DNA of 14,419 nt from CAYXBG01 sp964463145 (GTDB lineage Bacteria; Acidobacteriota; UBA6911; RPQK01; CBDAPI01): NCBI GenBank assembly GCA_964463145.1, contig CAYXBG010000041.1:1-14419 (forward strand), read 5' to 3'. The notes under the pieces were generated by a model. That model ran no database searches and was not told where the DNA came from. It worked only from the letters and a program-made list of their open reading frames with translations. Numbering within the stretch: the first letter of the stretch is position 1; every line of letters starts with the position of its first letter. Made by a program: the position numbers and the translations under genes. Positions 13,733 to 14,419 of this stretch are shown piece by piece.

Positions 13733-14419
13733 TTATCCTTCCTCAAGAACAGCTCGGCGACTTAAACGGATTTTTTTCTGGCCGTCGATGTCCAGTACTT
13801 TAACCATCATTTTGTCGCCTCTCTTAACCTCAGTATGGATGTCATTGATTCGGTGATCGGATATTTGGGAAATATGCAGAAGGCCTTCCGTGCCAGGCAT
13901 AATCTCTACGAAAGCTCCAAAATCGACCACTTTGACCACCGTGCCCATATAATTTTTGCCAATTTCAGGGCTGGCGGTTAGCCCCTTGATATGGTCGACA
14001 GCCATTTTCGCAGAAGTGCCCTCTGCTGAATAGACTTGGACTGTGCCGTCATCATCAATATCTATTTTCACGCCGTATTCTTCAATCATGCCGCGGATTA
14101 CCTTGCCACCCGGCCCAATAACAGCACCAATCTTGTCTGTCGGAATTCGGAGTGTTGTAATTCTAGGGGCGTAGTCTGAGATCTCCTCGCGGGGCTCAGA
14201 TAGAGTGTCAGCCATTTTGTCCAAGATGCCGAGTCGACCCTTTTGTGCCTGTTGTAGTGCTTCAGACATGATCTGACGAGTGACACCGCTTATCTTGATG
14301 TCCATTTGAAGAGCTGTAATACCCTCTCGTGTCCCGGCCACTTTGAAGTCCATATCACCATAGTGATCTTCGGCGCCAGCTATGTCCGACAAGATGGCGT
14401 AGTTGTCGCCTTCCTTCAC
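13733..14419 (-). CDS. pnp: Polynucleotide phosphorylase, C-terminal part (5' end outside the window)
   Basis: 228 residues reach the right edge; the GTG there is an internal Val codon, not a start. The visible part begins within the second RNase PH core (LSDIAGAEDHYGDMDFKVAG, 10-29, which carries the catalytic acids), then the KH domain (about 87-145, with GPGG at 102-105) and the S1 domain (about 153-224, VDFGAFVEIMPGTEGLLHIS). It ends right after S1 (LSRRAVLEEG) with no acidic C-terminal tail, followed by tandem TAA stops. PNPase degrades RNA 3' to 5' by phosphorolysis and often joins RNase E or RNase Y in a degradosome. The larB gene follows 66 bp downstream on the same strand. Confidence 0.97.
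   Translation of the reverse strand: MKEGDNYAILSDIAGAEDHYGDMDFKVAGTREGITALQMDIKISGVTRQIMSEALQQAQKGRLGILDKMADTLSEPREEISDYAPRITTLRIPTDKIGAVIGPGGKVIRGMIEEYGVKIDIDDDGTVQVYSAEGTSAKMAVDHIKGLTASPEIGKNYMGTVVKVVDFGAFVEIMPGTEGLLHISQISDHRINDIHTEVKRGDKMMVKVLDIDGQKKIRLSRRAVLEEG

Noticed and set aside
1..14419. CRISPR array, insertion sequence, phage or defence island
   Set aside because: No regularly spaced repeats, transposase, terminal inverted repeats, integrase or known defence motifs were seen on either strand.

Overview
The window looks like a contig from a metagenome-assembled bacterial genome, most likely an Acidobacteriota or a close relative. The basis is a secreted von Willebrand A protein of the type best known from Acidobacteria (the 'VWFA-related Acidobacterial domain' family), a zinc-ribbon/RDD membrane protein, moderate GC (roughly 45-50 % by eye), TTG/GTG starts mixed with ATG, and a run of ten N (3340-3349) that marks a scaffold join. 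The phylum call is inference; a marker-gene tree would settle it.

Left part (1-3073), accessory and envelope genes. A CPBP-type membrane protein runs off the left edge on the minus strand. A short, very acidic, previously uncallable small ORF faces it on the plus strand (651-809). Next come three minus-strand genes: a zinc-ribbon/RDD membrane protein and two unrecognised small proteins (one membrane-anchored).

Middle part (3258-6316), plus strand. An SLC13/DASS-type anion transporter with two inserted RCK_C (TrkA_C) domains is interrupted by the N gap and must be read as one gene across it. A bactofilin cytoskeletal protein follows, and its stop overlaps the start of a methyltransferase-like protein (ATGA), so the last two are probably translationally coupled.

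Right part (6362-14419), all minus strand, so transcription runs from right to left. It starts with the C-terminal half of polynucleotide phosphorylase (core, KH, S1), then larB (nickel-pincer cofactor carboxylase), dnaG and rpoD (the macromolecular-synthesis pair), a clean rho-independent terminator, a tRNA with anticodon CAT (probably tRNA-Ile2, read after lysidine modification), a coiled-coil/C4 zinc-ribbon protein starting 18 nt after the tRNA, a DUF1189-like membrane protein, and the secreted VWA protein. The core-gene block is ordinary housekeeping.

I found no CRISPR array, insertion sequence, phage, toxin-antitoxin pair or defence locus, and nothing I can defend as a new biological system. 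The points most worth a second look are the acidic small ORF with its overlapping second frame, a near-consensus promoter lying on the apparent CPBP start codon (implying a leaderless GTG start), the coupled bactofilin-methyltransferase pair, the tRNA fused to a protein-coding leader, and the mis-sized assembly gap in the transporter gene.
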